Shown here piece after piece: positions 1 to 5,451 of a stretch of 5,451 bases of DNA. Made by a program: the position numbers and the translations under genes. Origin of the DNA: an uncultured Gemella sp. (lineage in GTDB: Bacteria > Bacillota > Bacilli > Staphylococcales > Gemellaceae); contig CAMBPW010000070.1 in NCBI GenBank assembly GCA_945869755.1, forward strand, positions 1-5,451, read 5' to 3'. Numbering within the stretch: the first letter of the stretch is position 1; every line of letters starts with the position of its first letter. The notes beneath the pieces were generated by a model. That model did no database searches and was not told where the DNA came from. It worked only from the letters and a program-made list of their open reading frames with translations.

Positions 1-60
1 TAAAAGAAATAAAATTTACTGATTTTTAAGTTTAAAATATTAAACAAAAATAACTTAATA

Positions 61-89
61 TTTTGTCCAACTTTTTGGGTGCAGCACCA
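61..89. mobile_element. Possible IS3-family (IS150-group-like) terminal inverted repeat
   Basis: Read on the minus strand, this stretch begins TGGTGCTGCACCC and continues AAAAAGTTGGAC. From memory, the ends of IS150-group elements have the form TG..CTGCACCC followed by an A/T run and GTTGGAC, and the complement is common at IS ends in low-GC Gram-positives. The GC-rich blocks also stand out from the surrounding AT-rich DNA. The tip would be near 85-89, with the element body leftwards, towards and beyond position 1. Bases 1-60 show no recognisable transposase start or end: all three plus-strand frames stop quickly, and no ATG follows on the minus strand. It may therefore be a full element mostly outside the window, a solo end or a decayed remnant. 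The resemblance is recalled, not searched. Confidence 0.42.
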
Positions 90-105
90 TATTAAATTTT
101 AATAT
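89..105. repeat. AT-only palindrome after lspA
   Basis: ATATTAAA and TTTAATAT flank a single central T, giving a perfect 8-nt inverted repeat. It lies 15 nt beyond the lspA stop and abuts the putative IS end. On the minus strand no T-run follows it, so it is not a convincing intrinsic terminator for the lspA transcript. On the plus strand a run of five T follows after a few bases, but the stem has no G-C pair. In DNA this AT-rich it could be chance. Confidence 0.3.
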
Positions 106-120
106 ATCTGTTTTTATAAT

Positions 121-564
121 TTATTCATTATATATTTTTATAATAAGTAAAAATACACCTACACAAATAAAAATATCAGCAAAATTAAAAATTGGAAATG
201 GATAACCAAATAAATTAAAATCTAAAAAATCTACAACTTCACCACTTTTAATTCTATCTATAAAATTTCCAATACTTCCTCCTAAAATTAAAGAATAAGT
301 AATTATATCATATTTATTATAATTATTTTTGTTCTTATAAATATACATCAAAAAAAGTATTAAAAATATAGAAGTAACAACTATAAAAAATAATCTGCTA
401 TCTTCTAATATTCCCCAAGCTGCTCCCCTATTTCTATGAGAAGTAATATAGAAAAAATTATTTATTATTTCTATACTTTCTCCTAAATTCATTTTTGTTA
501 AAATATTATACTTGGAAATTTGATCGATTATAATTAATATAACTGTTAAAATAATAATAGACAT
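121..564 (-). CDS. lspA: Lipoprotein signal peptidase (signal peptidase II)
   Basis: LspA is an integral-membrane aspartyl protease that removes the signal peptide of diacylglyceryl-modified prolipoproteins, cutting before the lipidated Cys. The 147-aa product carries the family signatures in order: DQISKY (residues 14-19) at the end of TM1, NRGAAWGIL (45-53), GGSIGNFIDR (95-104), VVDFLDF (110-116) and FNFADIF (126-132). By alignment with the Staphylococcus aureus enzyme, the catalytic dyad is D112 and D130. Four hydrophobic segments lie at about 3-13, 58-76, 86-101 and 131-145. I chose the ATG at 564-562 because AGGAG lies 7 nt upstream. A frame extension to an ATG at 600 adds 12 polar residues not expected in the family and lies inside nth. 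The ATG shares its A with the nth stop (TAATG), so translation is probably coupled to nth. Length is slightly short for the family (about 150-165). Confidence 0.96.
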   Translation of the reverse strand: MSIIILTVILIIIDQISKYNILTKMNLGESIEIINNFFYITSHRNRGAAWGILEDSRLFFIVVTSIFLILFLMYIYKNKNNYNKYDIITYSLILGGSIGNFIDRIKSGEVVDFLDFNLFGYPFPIFNFADIFICVGVFLLIIKIYNE

Positions 565-1223
565 TACTTTTCTCCTATATTTTTTTGGAAATAAACACAA
601 ATATTTTTTAATTCACACGATGGACATTCTGGCTTTTTTGCTTTACAATAATATCTACCAAAATGTATCATTTGATGATGAATCTTTGACCATTTCTTTT
701 TAGGAAATGTCTTCATTAATTTTTGCTCTACTGCTAATGGAGTATCTTTTTCGTTAGCGAGTTTCATTCTTTTCGATATTCTTTCAACGTGAGTATCTAC
801 TGCTATAGCCGGTATACCAAAACCAACAGACATTACAACGTTAGCAGTTTTCCTCCCAACACCTGGTAATTCTGTTAAATCCTCTAGTGTGGTTGGTATT
901 GTATAATTATATTTAGATCTGAGCATTTCTGCCATTAATTTTATATTTTTTGATTTGGCTTTATATAAACCTAATGTTTTTATATATTTTTCAATTTCTA
1001 TTACTTCTGCATCTGCGTAGTCATCAATAGTTTTAAATCTATCGAATAAGCCTACTGTAACTCGATTAACATACTCATCTTTACACTGTGCTGACAACAA
1101 TACAGCTATTATTAATTCTAAATTGTTTGAAAAATTTAATTCACACTCTACGTTAGGATATTTTTCATCCAAATATTTAGTGAATATTTTTACTCTTTCT
1201 TTTTTATCTATCAACCCAGTCAT
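564..1223 (-). CDS. nth: Endonuclease III (DNA glycosylase/AP lyase)
   Basis: Nth is a bifunctional base-excision-repair enzyme that removes oxidised pyrimidines and cleaves the resulting abasic site by beta-elimination. The 219-aa product is full length. It shows the helix-hairpin-helix LPGVGRKTANVV (119-130) with the Schiff-base lysine K125, the catalytic aspartate D143 in AVDTHVER (141-148), and the C-terminal [4Fe-4S] cluster C193-x6-C200-x2-C203-x5-C209. The N-terminal LLSAQ block (42-46) holds the conserved Gln Q46. This block continues CKD where B. subtilis-type enzymes have CTD, a mild oddity. The ATG at 1223 lies within dnaD (20-nt overlap). Its only SD-like sequence (GAGG at 1242-1239) is 15 nt away, too far to be strong, so translation probably depends on ribosomes finishing dnaD. 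The next in-frame ATG is near residue 97, so this start is the only plausible ATG. Confidence 0.97.
   Translation of the reverse strand: MTGLIDKKERVKIFTKYLDEKYPNVECELNFSNNLELIIAVLLSAQCKDEYVNRVTVGLFDRFKTIDDYADAEVIEIEKYIKTLGLYKAKSKNIKLMAEMLRSKYNYTIPTTLEDLTELPGVGRKTANVVMSVGFGIPAIAVDTHVERISKRMKLANEKDTPLAVEQKLMKTFPKKKWSKIHHQMIHFGRYYCKAKKPECPSCELKNICVYFQKNIGEK
572..576 (-). promoter_or_regulatory. lspA ribosome binding site
   Basis: AGGAG on the minus strand, 7 nt before the ATG at 564, inside the last codons of nth. It decides the lspA start in favour of the internal ATG over the upstream in-frame one, and indicates lspA can recruit ribosomes itself despite the TAATG overlap. Confidence 0.85.
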
Positions 1224-1725
1224 AATTTAATATATCATCCTCATCAATTTTATTTTTAACTTCTAATGGTTTATTATTTAATATACCATTAACGTAGTTT
1301 ATATTTTTTGATATATTAAATGCCTCTAATATTTCTTTTTTTGAAAATTTATCAAACCAAGAAGATATAATGTCTATGTCTTTAGATGTTAGAACTCTAT
1401 TTGTTATTTTTTCTACTGTTGATAATAATTCTCCTAATTTATAATATTGATCACTTTGATTAAATTTAGGAAAAATTAATTTGTTAGTTGCTGTTATTTG
1501 TAATAGTCCTTTTTTATATAAATTATCTAAATTTCTTATTAATAAACTTTCTTCTATTTTTAATATTGATGAATATTTCTTAATATCAAATATTTCTTGC
1601 CCTTGATTTGAAATATAACTTAACTGCAAAAGAAATATTGCATCTTCTGCAGTTAAGTTGTAGTTATTATAATTTAAAAGAAAGTCTTCGCTTATATATA
1701 TACCTTTTAAATTCAAATTTTGCAT
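1204..1725 (-). CDS. dnaD: DnaD-family replication initiation/primosome protein, short form
   Basis: DnaD acts with DnaA and DnaB in replication initiation and restart primosome assembly in low-GC Gram-positives, remodelling DNA before helicase loading. The 173-aa product has an N-terminal winged-helix (DDBH1) region at about 1-88, with the recognition-helix-like stretch IRNLDNLYKKGLLQI (63-77). A C-terminal DDBH2/DnaB_2 domain follows at about 95-152, including ITNRVLTSKDIDIISSWFDK (107-126). The tail NYDWV (167-171) recalls the FYNWL tail of B. subtilis DnaD. It is about 60 residues shorter than the B. subtilis protein (232 aa); the inter-domain linker and the tail are the compressed parts. 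The YxxxIxxxW DNA-binding motif is partial: Y144 and I148 are present, but K152 replaces the Trp. Position between asnS and nth is the classic dnaD locus. The ATG shares TAATG with the asnS stop and has no visible SD, so reinitiation after asnS is likely. Confidence 0.9.
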   Translation of the reverse strand: MQNLNLKGIYISEDFLLNYNNYNLTAEDAIFLLQLSYISNQGQEIFDIKKYSSILKIEESLLIRNLDNLYKKGLLQITATNKLIFPKFNQSDQYYKLGELLSTVEKITNRVLTSKDIDIISSWFDKFSKKEILEAFNISKNINYVNGILNNKPLEVKNKIDEDDILNYDWVDR

Positions 1726-3011
1726 TATGGAGTCAACCTATTTAATAATCTTGGGAATGGTATTGTTTCACGAACATGCCCATTTCCTGTAATCCATGCA
1801 ACTGTTCTTTCTAATCCTAAACCAAATCCTGAGTGTTCTACAGAGCCGTATTTTCTTAAATCTAGGTACCATTGATAAGCTTCTATATTTAGGCTATGTT
1901 CTTTAATATTATTTAACAATATGTCGTAATTGTCTTCTCTTTGAGATCCACCGATAATTTCTCCGTATCCTTCTGGAGCTATAAGATCTGCACAAAGTAC
2001 TGTTCCTTTTTCTTCTGGATCTTCTTTCATATAAAATGGTTTAATATTTTTTGGCCAATGTGTAATAAATACTGGTTTATTATAGCTATTAGCTATAAAA
2101 GTTTCATGTGGAGAACCAAAATCATCACCATATTCTATGTCATCAAAGCCATTTTCTTTTAATAATGATATTGCGTCTTTATATTTAATTCTTGGGAATT
2201 CTCCTGTCGCTGCTTTTAATGCTTCTATATCACGATCTAAAATTTTTAATTCTGTTTCATTTTTAGCTAAGACATCGTTAATTAAATAGTTTACATAACG
2301 TTCTTGAACTTCTAAACTCTCTGCGTGATTGCAAAATGCCATTTCTGGTTCAATCATCCAAAACTCAATTAAATGACGTCTTGTTTTTGATTTTTCTGCA
2401 CGGAATGTTGGACCAAATGAATATACTTTTCCAAATGACATAGCACATGCTTCCATGTACAGTTGTCCTGATTGTGAAAGATATGCTTCTTCATCGAAGT
2501 ATTGTGTATGGAATAATTCTGTTGTTCCCTCTGGAGCAGATGAAGTAAGGATAGGTGGATCTAATTTTAAAAATCCTTCTTTTTCATAAAAATCGTATGT
2601 TGATTTTATAATTTGATTTCTTATAGTTAATATAGCATGTTGTTTTTTTGAACGTATCCAAAGATGACGATTATCTGCTAAAAATTCTACACCGTGTTCT
2701 TTAGGAGTTATTGGATAATCTGTTGCTATACTTATTACTTCGAATTCTGAAATTTCTAATTCTACCCCTGTTAATTCACGCTCATTTTCTTTCACAACTC
2801 CAGTTACTTTTATCGAAGTTTCTTGTGTTAAATGACGTAATTCTTGATATTTTTCTTCTCCTAATGTTTCTTTTAATGCAACTGCCTGAACAAATCCTGC
2901 TCCATAACGTAATTGGAAGAAAGCTATTTTTCCGCTACTTCTTTTGTTAGCAATCCATGCTCCTAATGTAACAGTTTGCCCTATTTTATCTTTTAAATTG
3001 TTAATATTCAC
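1725..3011 (-). CDS. asnS: Asparagine--tRNA ligase (AsnRS, class IIb)
   Basis: This cytosolic enzyme charges tRNA-Asn with asparagine using ATP. The 428-aa product (B. subtilis: 430) has an N-terminal OB-fold anticodon-binding domain (about 12-100) with GAWIANKRSSGKIAF (17-31). The class II catalytic core includes the motif 1 region GFLKLDPPILTSSAPEGTTE (146-165), motif 2 FRAEKSKTRRHLIEFW (203-218) and motif 3 GFGLGLER (395-402), followed by HVRETIPFPRLLNRL. Presence of the enzyme points to direct Asn-tRNA formation rather than reliance on Asp-tRNA amidation. I chose GTG at 3011-3009 because AAAGGAG lies 8 nt upstream and it gives the family's usual N terminus. An upstream in-frame TTG at 3062 lacks an SD and adds 17 unrelated residues. 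One oddity: the OB-fold LRDG motif reads LRYG (Y36). There is no T-box: only 74 nt separate it from dinG. Confidence 0.98.
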   Translation of the reverse strand: MNINNLKDKIGQTVTLGAWIANKRSSGKIAFFQLRYGAGFVQAVALKETLGEEKYQELRHLTQETSIKVTGVVKENERELTGVELEISEFEVISIATDYPITPKEHGVEFLADNRHLWIRSKKQHAILTIRNQIIKSTYDFYEKEGFLKLDPPILTSSAPEGTTELFHTQYFDEEAYLSQSGQLYMEACAMSFGKVYSFGPTFRAEKSKTRRHLIEFWMIEPEMAFCNHAESLEVQERYVNYLINDVLAKNETELKILDRDIEALKAATGEFPRIKYKDAISLLKENGFDDIEYGDDFGSPHETFIANSYNKPVFITHWPKNIKPFYMKEDPEEKGTVLCADLIAPEGYGEIIGGSQREDNYDILLNNIKEHSLNIEAYQWYLDLRKYGSVEHSGFGLGLERTVAWITGNGHVRETIPFPRLLNRLTP

Positions 3012-3019
3012 AATTAAAT

Positions 3020-3026
3020 CTCCTTT
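3020..3026 (-). promoter_or_regulatory. asnS ribosome binding site
   Basis: AAAGGAG on the minus strand, 8 nt before the GTG at 3011. It is the strongest Shine-Dalgarno sequence in the window and fixes the asnS start at GTG instead of the upstream TTG. Confidence 0.9.
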
Positions 3027-3052
3027 ATTTAATTTAATTTTACTTATCTTAT

Positions 3053-3081
3053 AATATAACAAAAATTATTATAAAATACAA
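3053..3081 (-). promoter_or_regulatory. Possible promoter for asnS-dnaD-nth-lspA
   Basis: In the dinG-asnS gap the minus strand has TTGTAT (3081-3076, weak -35), a 17-nt spacer, and TATATT (3058-3053). A TG one base before the TATATT makes it an extended -10 (TGTTATATT). Transcription would start near 3046, leaving a leader of about 35 nt before the GTG, too short for a T-box or other riboswitch. No terminator is visible after dinG, so read-through from cca-dinG is also possible. -10-like boxes are cheap in DNA this AT-rich; the TG extension, spacing and placement raise it above noise. Confidence 0.42.
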
Positions 3082-3085
3082 TTAG

Positions 3086-4939
3086 TTATAATTCAACATT
3101 TTTAAAACTTATTATTTCATCAAACATTAATTTTAAATACATTTTGTAATTCATAATTTCTTTGTTAGCGTAGCATATATAGCCATTTTGTTTGTTTTTG
3201 GTTATATCACGAAATAATTCAGAAAAATTGTTATCAGTTGAAAAGTTTCTGCATTTAATTTTTGATTTTTTATCACGTTCTGCATAGTACAAATCTTTAT
3301 ATTTACTACTTTCAAATATATATAAGTAACGCTTGTTAGAATATTCTTTATTTTCTAAAATAACATTTCCGATATCTTGTACTATTAATTTTTCTCTACT
3401 AGCATCAATTTTTACAACATTTTTTAAGAATATATAGTTATTTTTATATATTTTATTTATTACTATTTTTTCTTTTTTTATTTCATGATACTTTAGACAT
3501 AAAGAATTATATGTATGTAATATTTCAAATTTATAATTCCCTACGTTATTTTCTAATAAAATATTTTTTAATGTTGTTAAAAATTTTGATGTTTCTGTTA
3601 ATTTTAAATTTATTTTTTTTAGTTCTTCTATTAACATATCAATATCTTGCAAAATAAATTCTATTGCTTCATTATATAATCCTAAACTTTCCATTAAATA
3701 CATTTCATGTAAATATTGTATGATACTATCTAAATTTTGTTGAATAGTAGTTAGTTTTTTTATTTTTTTGTTTGAGTTTGCAATATTTAGTTCTGTTACT
3801 ACATGCTTATAGTATAATATTTTTGTAAAATTATTTTTAATTTGCGTCCCTAATATAAGTTTATCCTCAAAAACATAACTATAATCAGCAAAAAAATTAG
3901 AATTTAATAAATAATTAAAGCTATTATAATTTGTTACTACGAATTTTTTTGATAAAGCAATATTTAATGCATTTTCAAAAAAATTATTGGACTTTGATTT
4001 TTTAAAATATTCTTTCATTAACTCTAACTGTAAAGCTTCGTTTGCATCAATATTTATTTCATCTAAATCTCCTATAAGAGTTTCTTCGTTCCAAACTACA
4101 ATTTTAGCTATTAATATATGCCCCACTCTATTATCTAGTTTATTATTAGAAAAAATATATTTTTTAAAATCATCCGGCAAATAATTTAATTTATCTTTTA
4201 TAATTGCAATATCCTTACTAAAATTTTGCAAATTTATAGTTATGTAATCTTCCTCTGGAATTGATGAAACAAACAAAAATTTTTGTGATTCTAAATTAGC
4301 TGTCAAGGCTATATTTTTTTGTTTTTTTAATCGACCATATTTATTTTTTCTAACTTTTGTAACAAATTTAGTAATAGCAGGCACATATTTTTCTAGTATT
4401 CTTAATACATCTCGACATCCTATATTTGATAATATATTTATCTTCTCTATCGTTTTTAGTAATAGTTTTACTGTAACTTCTGCATCTACTTCTGCATTAT
4501 GAAAGTAACCAATATTTTGTATATCTAAAAAATCTACAATATCTCCTAATTTATAGCTCGGTGCTGTAGGGAAAAATACCTTTGTTAATTCTACCGTATC
4601 CAATAAAAATTTTGGTTCGTAAATTATATTTACATTTTCAAAATTTTCTTTAATTATATTATAATCTTGAACTACTCCATGACAGACTAATACATTGTCT
4701 TTTATTAAATTATGTATTTCTTTTGCTACTTGACTAAATTTAGGTTTATCTTCTAGTAACTCATTTGTTATTCCGGTTAGTTTCTCTATAAACCTAGATA
4801 TTTTATTTTTTGGTTTTATATAATAATTTTTTTTTAGTATTATATTAAACTCTTTATCTAAATTTATTATAGCAAGTTGAACTATTTCTTTTTCTTCGGT
4901 TACTTCTATGTCTACTACCGAAAAAGAAGAATTTTCCAT
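3086..4939 (-). CDS. dinG: DinG-like DEDDh 3'-5' exonuclease with degenerate helicase region
   Basis: Gram-positive DinG proteins join an N-terminal DnaQ-like 3'-5' exonuclease to an XPD/DinG-type superfamily 2 helicase and are about 900 aa. This 617-aa version keeps the exonuclease (about 1-170): D10 and E12 in VVDIEVT, LTGIT (54-58), D92 in CHGVVQD, and H147 and D152 in FHNAEVDAEVT. All five DEDDh residues are present. The rest still looks DinG-derived: IALTANLESQKFLF (210-223) resembles motif Ia, IVVWNEETLIGDLDEINI (280-297) the conserved LIWxxET-GDxxELN block, and VVTNYNSFNYLL (334-345) the ITNHAHLI block. However, no Walker A GxGKT exists, the DEAH position reads VFEDKLIL (356-363), and the C-terminal helicase motifs are absent. 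I infer an exonuclease without ATP-driven unwinding. The start is ATG 4939, 8 nt after GAGG and 2 nt after the cca stop; an in-frame TTG at 4945 lies too close to the SD. Confidence 0.86.
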   Translation of the reverse strand: MENSSFSVVDIEVTEEKEIVQLAIINLDKEFNIILKKNYYIKPKNKISRFIEKLTGITNELLEDKPKFSQVAKEIHNLIKDNVLVCHGVVQDYNIIKENFENVNIIYEPKFLLDTVELTKVFFPTAPSYKLGDIVDFLDIQNIGYFHNAEVDAEVTVKLLLKTIEKINILSNIGCRDVLRILEKYVPAITKFVTKVRKNKYGRLKKQKNIALTANLESQKFLFVSSIPEEDYITINLQNFSKDIAIIKDKLNYLPDDFKKYIFSNNKLDNRVGHILIAKIVVWNEETLIGDLDEINIDANEALQLELMKEYFKKSKSNNFFENALNIALSKKFVVTNYNSFNYLLNSNFFADYSYVFEDKLILGTQIKNNFTKILYYKHVVTELNIANSNKKIKKLTTIQQNLDSIIQYLHEMYLMESLGLYNEAIEFILQDIDMLIEELKKINLKLTETSKFLTTLKNILLENNVGNYKFEILHTYNSLCLKYHEIKKEKIVINKIYKNNYIFLKNVVKIDASREKLIVQDIGNVILENKEYSNKRYLYIFESSKYKDLYYAERDKKSKIKCRNFSTDNNFSELFRDITKNKQNGYICYANKEIMNYKMYLKLMFDEIISFKNVEL

Positions 4940-4941
4940 AG

Positions 4942-5451
4942 TCAAATCCTCTTTTCTTTTAAATATTGTAATATTGATTTTTTATCATTTTTAATTTTCC
5001 CTAAAATTATCTCTTTTTCTATTAACTTTACTATTTCTTTTATCCATGGTCCTGGACTTTTATCTTTATATAGGTTTTGTATATCTTTTGTTGTAAAGTT
5101 CACTTCTTTGAAGTTATTTATTGGTAGATTTATTTTTTGATTAACATTTCCTAAATAAGATAATACAAATTCCGCCTGTTCTTTCCCATAATAATATGCT
5201 AACAATTTTATATTTTCTCCTTCAATTACCTTATTATGAATAACTACTATATTTTTTATATCGTTAATTTCTTTTTTCGATAATTTTAGAAACTTCAAAT
5301 TATCAATAGAAATATTGTTTTCAATTATTAAACTAAATATTGTTTGTTCAAAGTTTTTTTTGTTTATATCGCTGAATATTTTTACTTCAGAAAAAAAAGG
5401 TATATATTTATTAATTTTAGTTTCTAATATTTGTCCGAATGCTTTAGAATT
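4942..5451 (-). CDS. cca: CCA tRNA nucleotidyltransferase, C-terminal part (5' end outside window)
   Basis: The enzyme adds or repairs the 3'-CCA end of tRNAs from CTP and ATP without a nucleic-acid template. The frame is open from the stop at 4944-4942 to the window edge, showing 169 residues; the catalytic head and neck domains lie outside. What is visible fits the C-terminal body/tail of the Bacillus-type enzyme: KYIPFFSEVKIFS (15-27 of the visible part) resembles the segment LP..E.GLF. Near the end, FTTKDIQNLY (119-128), SPGPWIKEIV (132-141) and EKEIILGKIKND (145-156) match the family pattern of a D.....KPGPW..E.L..IE..V..G...N block. There is no true start in the window: the TTG at 5298 is internal and the frame continues upstream of it. 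It is followed 2 nt later by dinG, probably co-transcribed, matching the cca...dinG order of Bacillus. Confidence 0.88.
   Translation of the reverse strand, partial: NSKAFGQILETKINKYIPFFSEVKIFSDINKKNFEQTIFSLIIENNISIDNLKFLKLSKKEINDIKNIVVIHNKVIEGENIKLLAYYYGKEQAEFVLSYLGNVNQKINLPINNFKEVNFTTKDIQNLYKDKSPGPWIKEIVKLIEKEIILGKIKNDKKSILQYLKEKRI
4947..4952 (-). promoter_or_regulatory. dinG ribosome binding site
   Basis: AGAGGA on the minus strand within the last codons of cca. Its GAGG core is 8 nt before the ATG at 4939 but only 2 nt before the alternative TTG at 4945, so it supports the ATG. Confidence 0.78.

Noticed and set aside
89..120. Intrinsic terminator after lspA
   Set aside because: The palindrome has no G-C pairs and no T-run on its 3' side on the minus strand; on the plus strand there is no known gene to terminate within the window.
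565..600. Longer N terminus for lspA starting at the ATG at 600
   Set aside because: Adds 12 polar residues ahead of TM1, overlaps nth coding sequence, and a good SD sits 7 nt before the ATG at 564.
1941..2162. Plus-strand open frame of 73 codons
   Set aside because: Lies antisense inside the highly conserved asnS coding region, shows no recognisable family and has no good ribosome binding site; a shadow frame.
2711..2950. Plus-strand open frame of 79 codons, Leu-rich
   Set aside because: Antisense to the asnS OB-fold region; the leucine-rich composition follows from complementing AT-rich Lys/Glu codons.
3012..3062. Longer N terminus for asnS starting at TTG 3062
   Set aside because: No SD; adds 17 residues absent from the family and would contain the real SD inside the coding region.
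3012..3085. T-box or other riboswitch upstream of asnS
   Set aside because: Only 74 nt are available, with no specifier-loop or terminator/antiterminator architecture.
3987..4184. Plus-strand open frame of 65 codons
   Set aside because: Antisense to dinG with no motif or start signal.
3086..4939. dinG as a frameshifted pseudogene
   Set aside because: The frame is continuous for 617 codons with all exonuclease residues intact; a decayed helicase domain alone does not make it a broken gene.
4877..5140. Plus-strand open frame of 87 codons, Phe/Ile-rich, could look like a membrane protein
   Set aside because: Antisense across the cca-dinG junction; apparent hydrophobicity comes from complementing Lys/Glu-rich coding sequence.
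4942..5298. Stand-alone 118-aa gene starting at 5298
   Set aside because: The start codon would be a TTG without SD, the frame stays open to the window edge, and the upstream residues continue the CCA-enzyme similarity.

Overview
The window reads as a compact, very AT-rich stretch of a low-GC Bacillota chromosome (GC well under 30% by eye). All six recognised genes lie on the minus strand, so transcription runs from position 5451 towards position 1. Protein sequences and gene order fit the Bacillus/Staphylococcus branch. The order cca, dinG, asnS, dnaD, nth is a pared-down version of the Bacillus subtilis cca ... dinG-ypmA-ypmB-aspB-asnS-dnaD-nth neighbourhood. The extreme AT content, shortened proteins and missing ypmA/ypmB/aspB suggest a reduced, host-associated member such as Gemella; the genus is an inference. 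TGA is used as a stop and TGG encodes Trp, so this is not a TGA-Trp mollicute.

Layout in the direction of transcription: the C-terminal part of a CCA-adding tRNA nucleotidyltransferase (cca, running off the right edge); a DinG-family protein with an intact DEDDh exonuclease domain but a decayed helicase half; a 74-nt gap with a possible promoter; asparaginyl-tRNA synthetase (asnS); a short DnaD replication-initiation protein; endonuclease III (nth); and lipoprotein signal peptidase (lspA). The last four are packed tightly: asnS/dnaD and nth/lspA share TAATG junctions, and dnaD/nth overlap by 20 nt. They probably form one transcript with translational coupling. cca and dinG are 2 nt apart.

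The genes serve translation (tRNA 3'-end maturation, Asn-tRNA charging), DNA replication initiation and repair (DnaD, DinG-like exonuclease, Nth), and lipoprotein maturation (LspA). The 120 bases after lspA hold no gene. They carry a sequence resembling a terminal inverted repeat of IS3-family/IS150-group insertion sequences and an AT-only palindrome. No gene-free stretch exceeds 300 bases. I see no tRNA, rRNA, riboswitch, T-box or CRISPR.

The most unusual item is the dinG product (617 aa). It lacks Walker A, has a degenerate DEAH position and is missing the C-terminal helicase motifs, yet it is an unbroken reading frame with all exonuclease catalytic residues.
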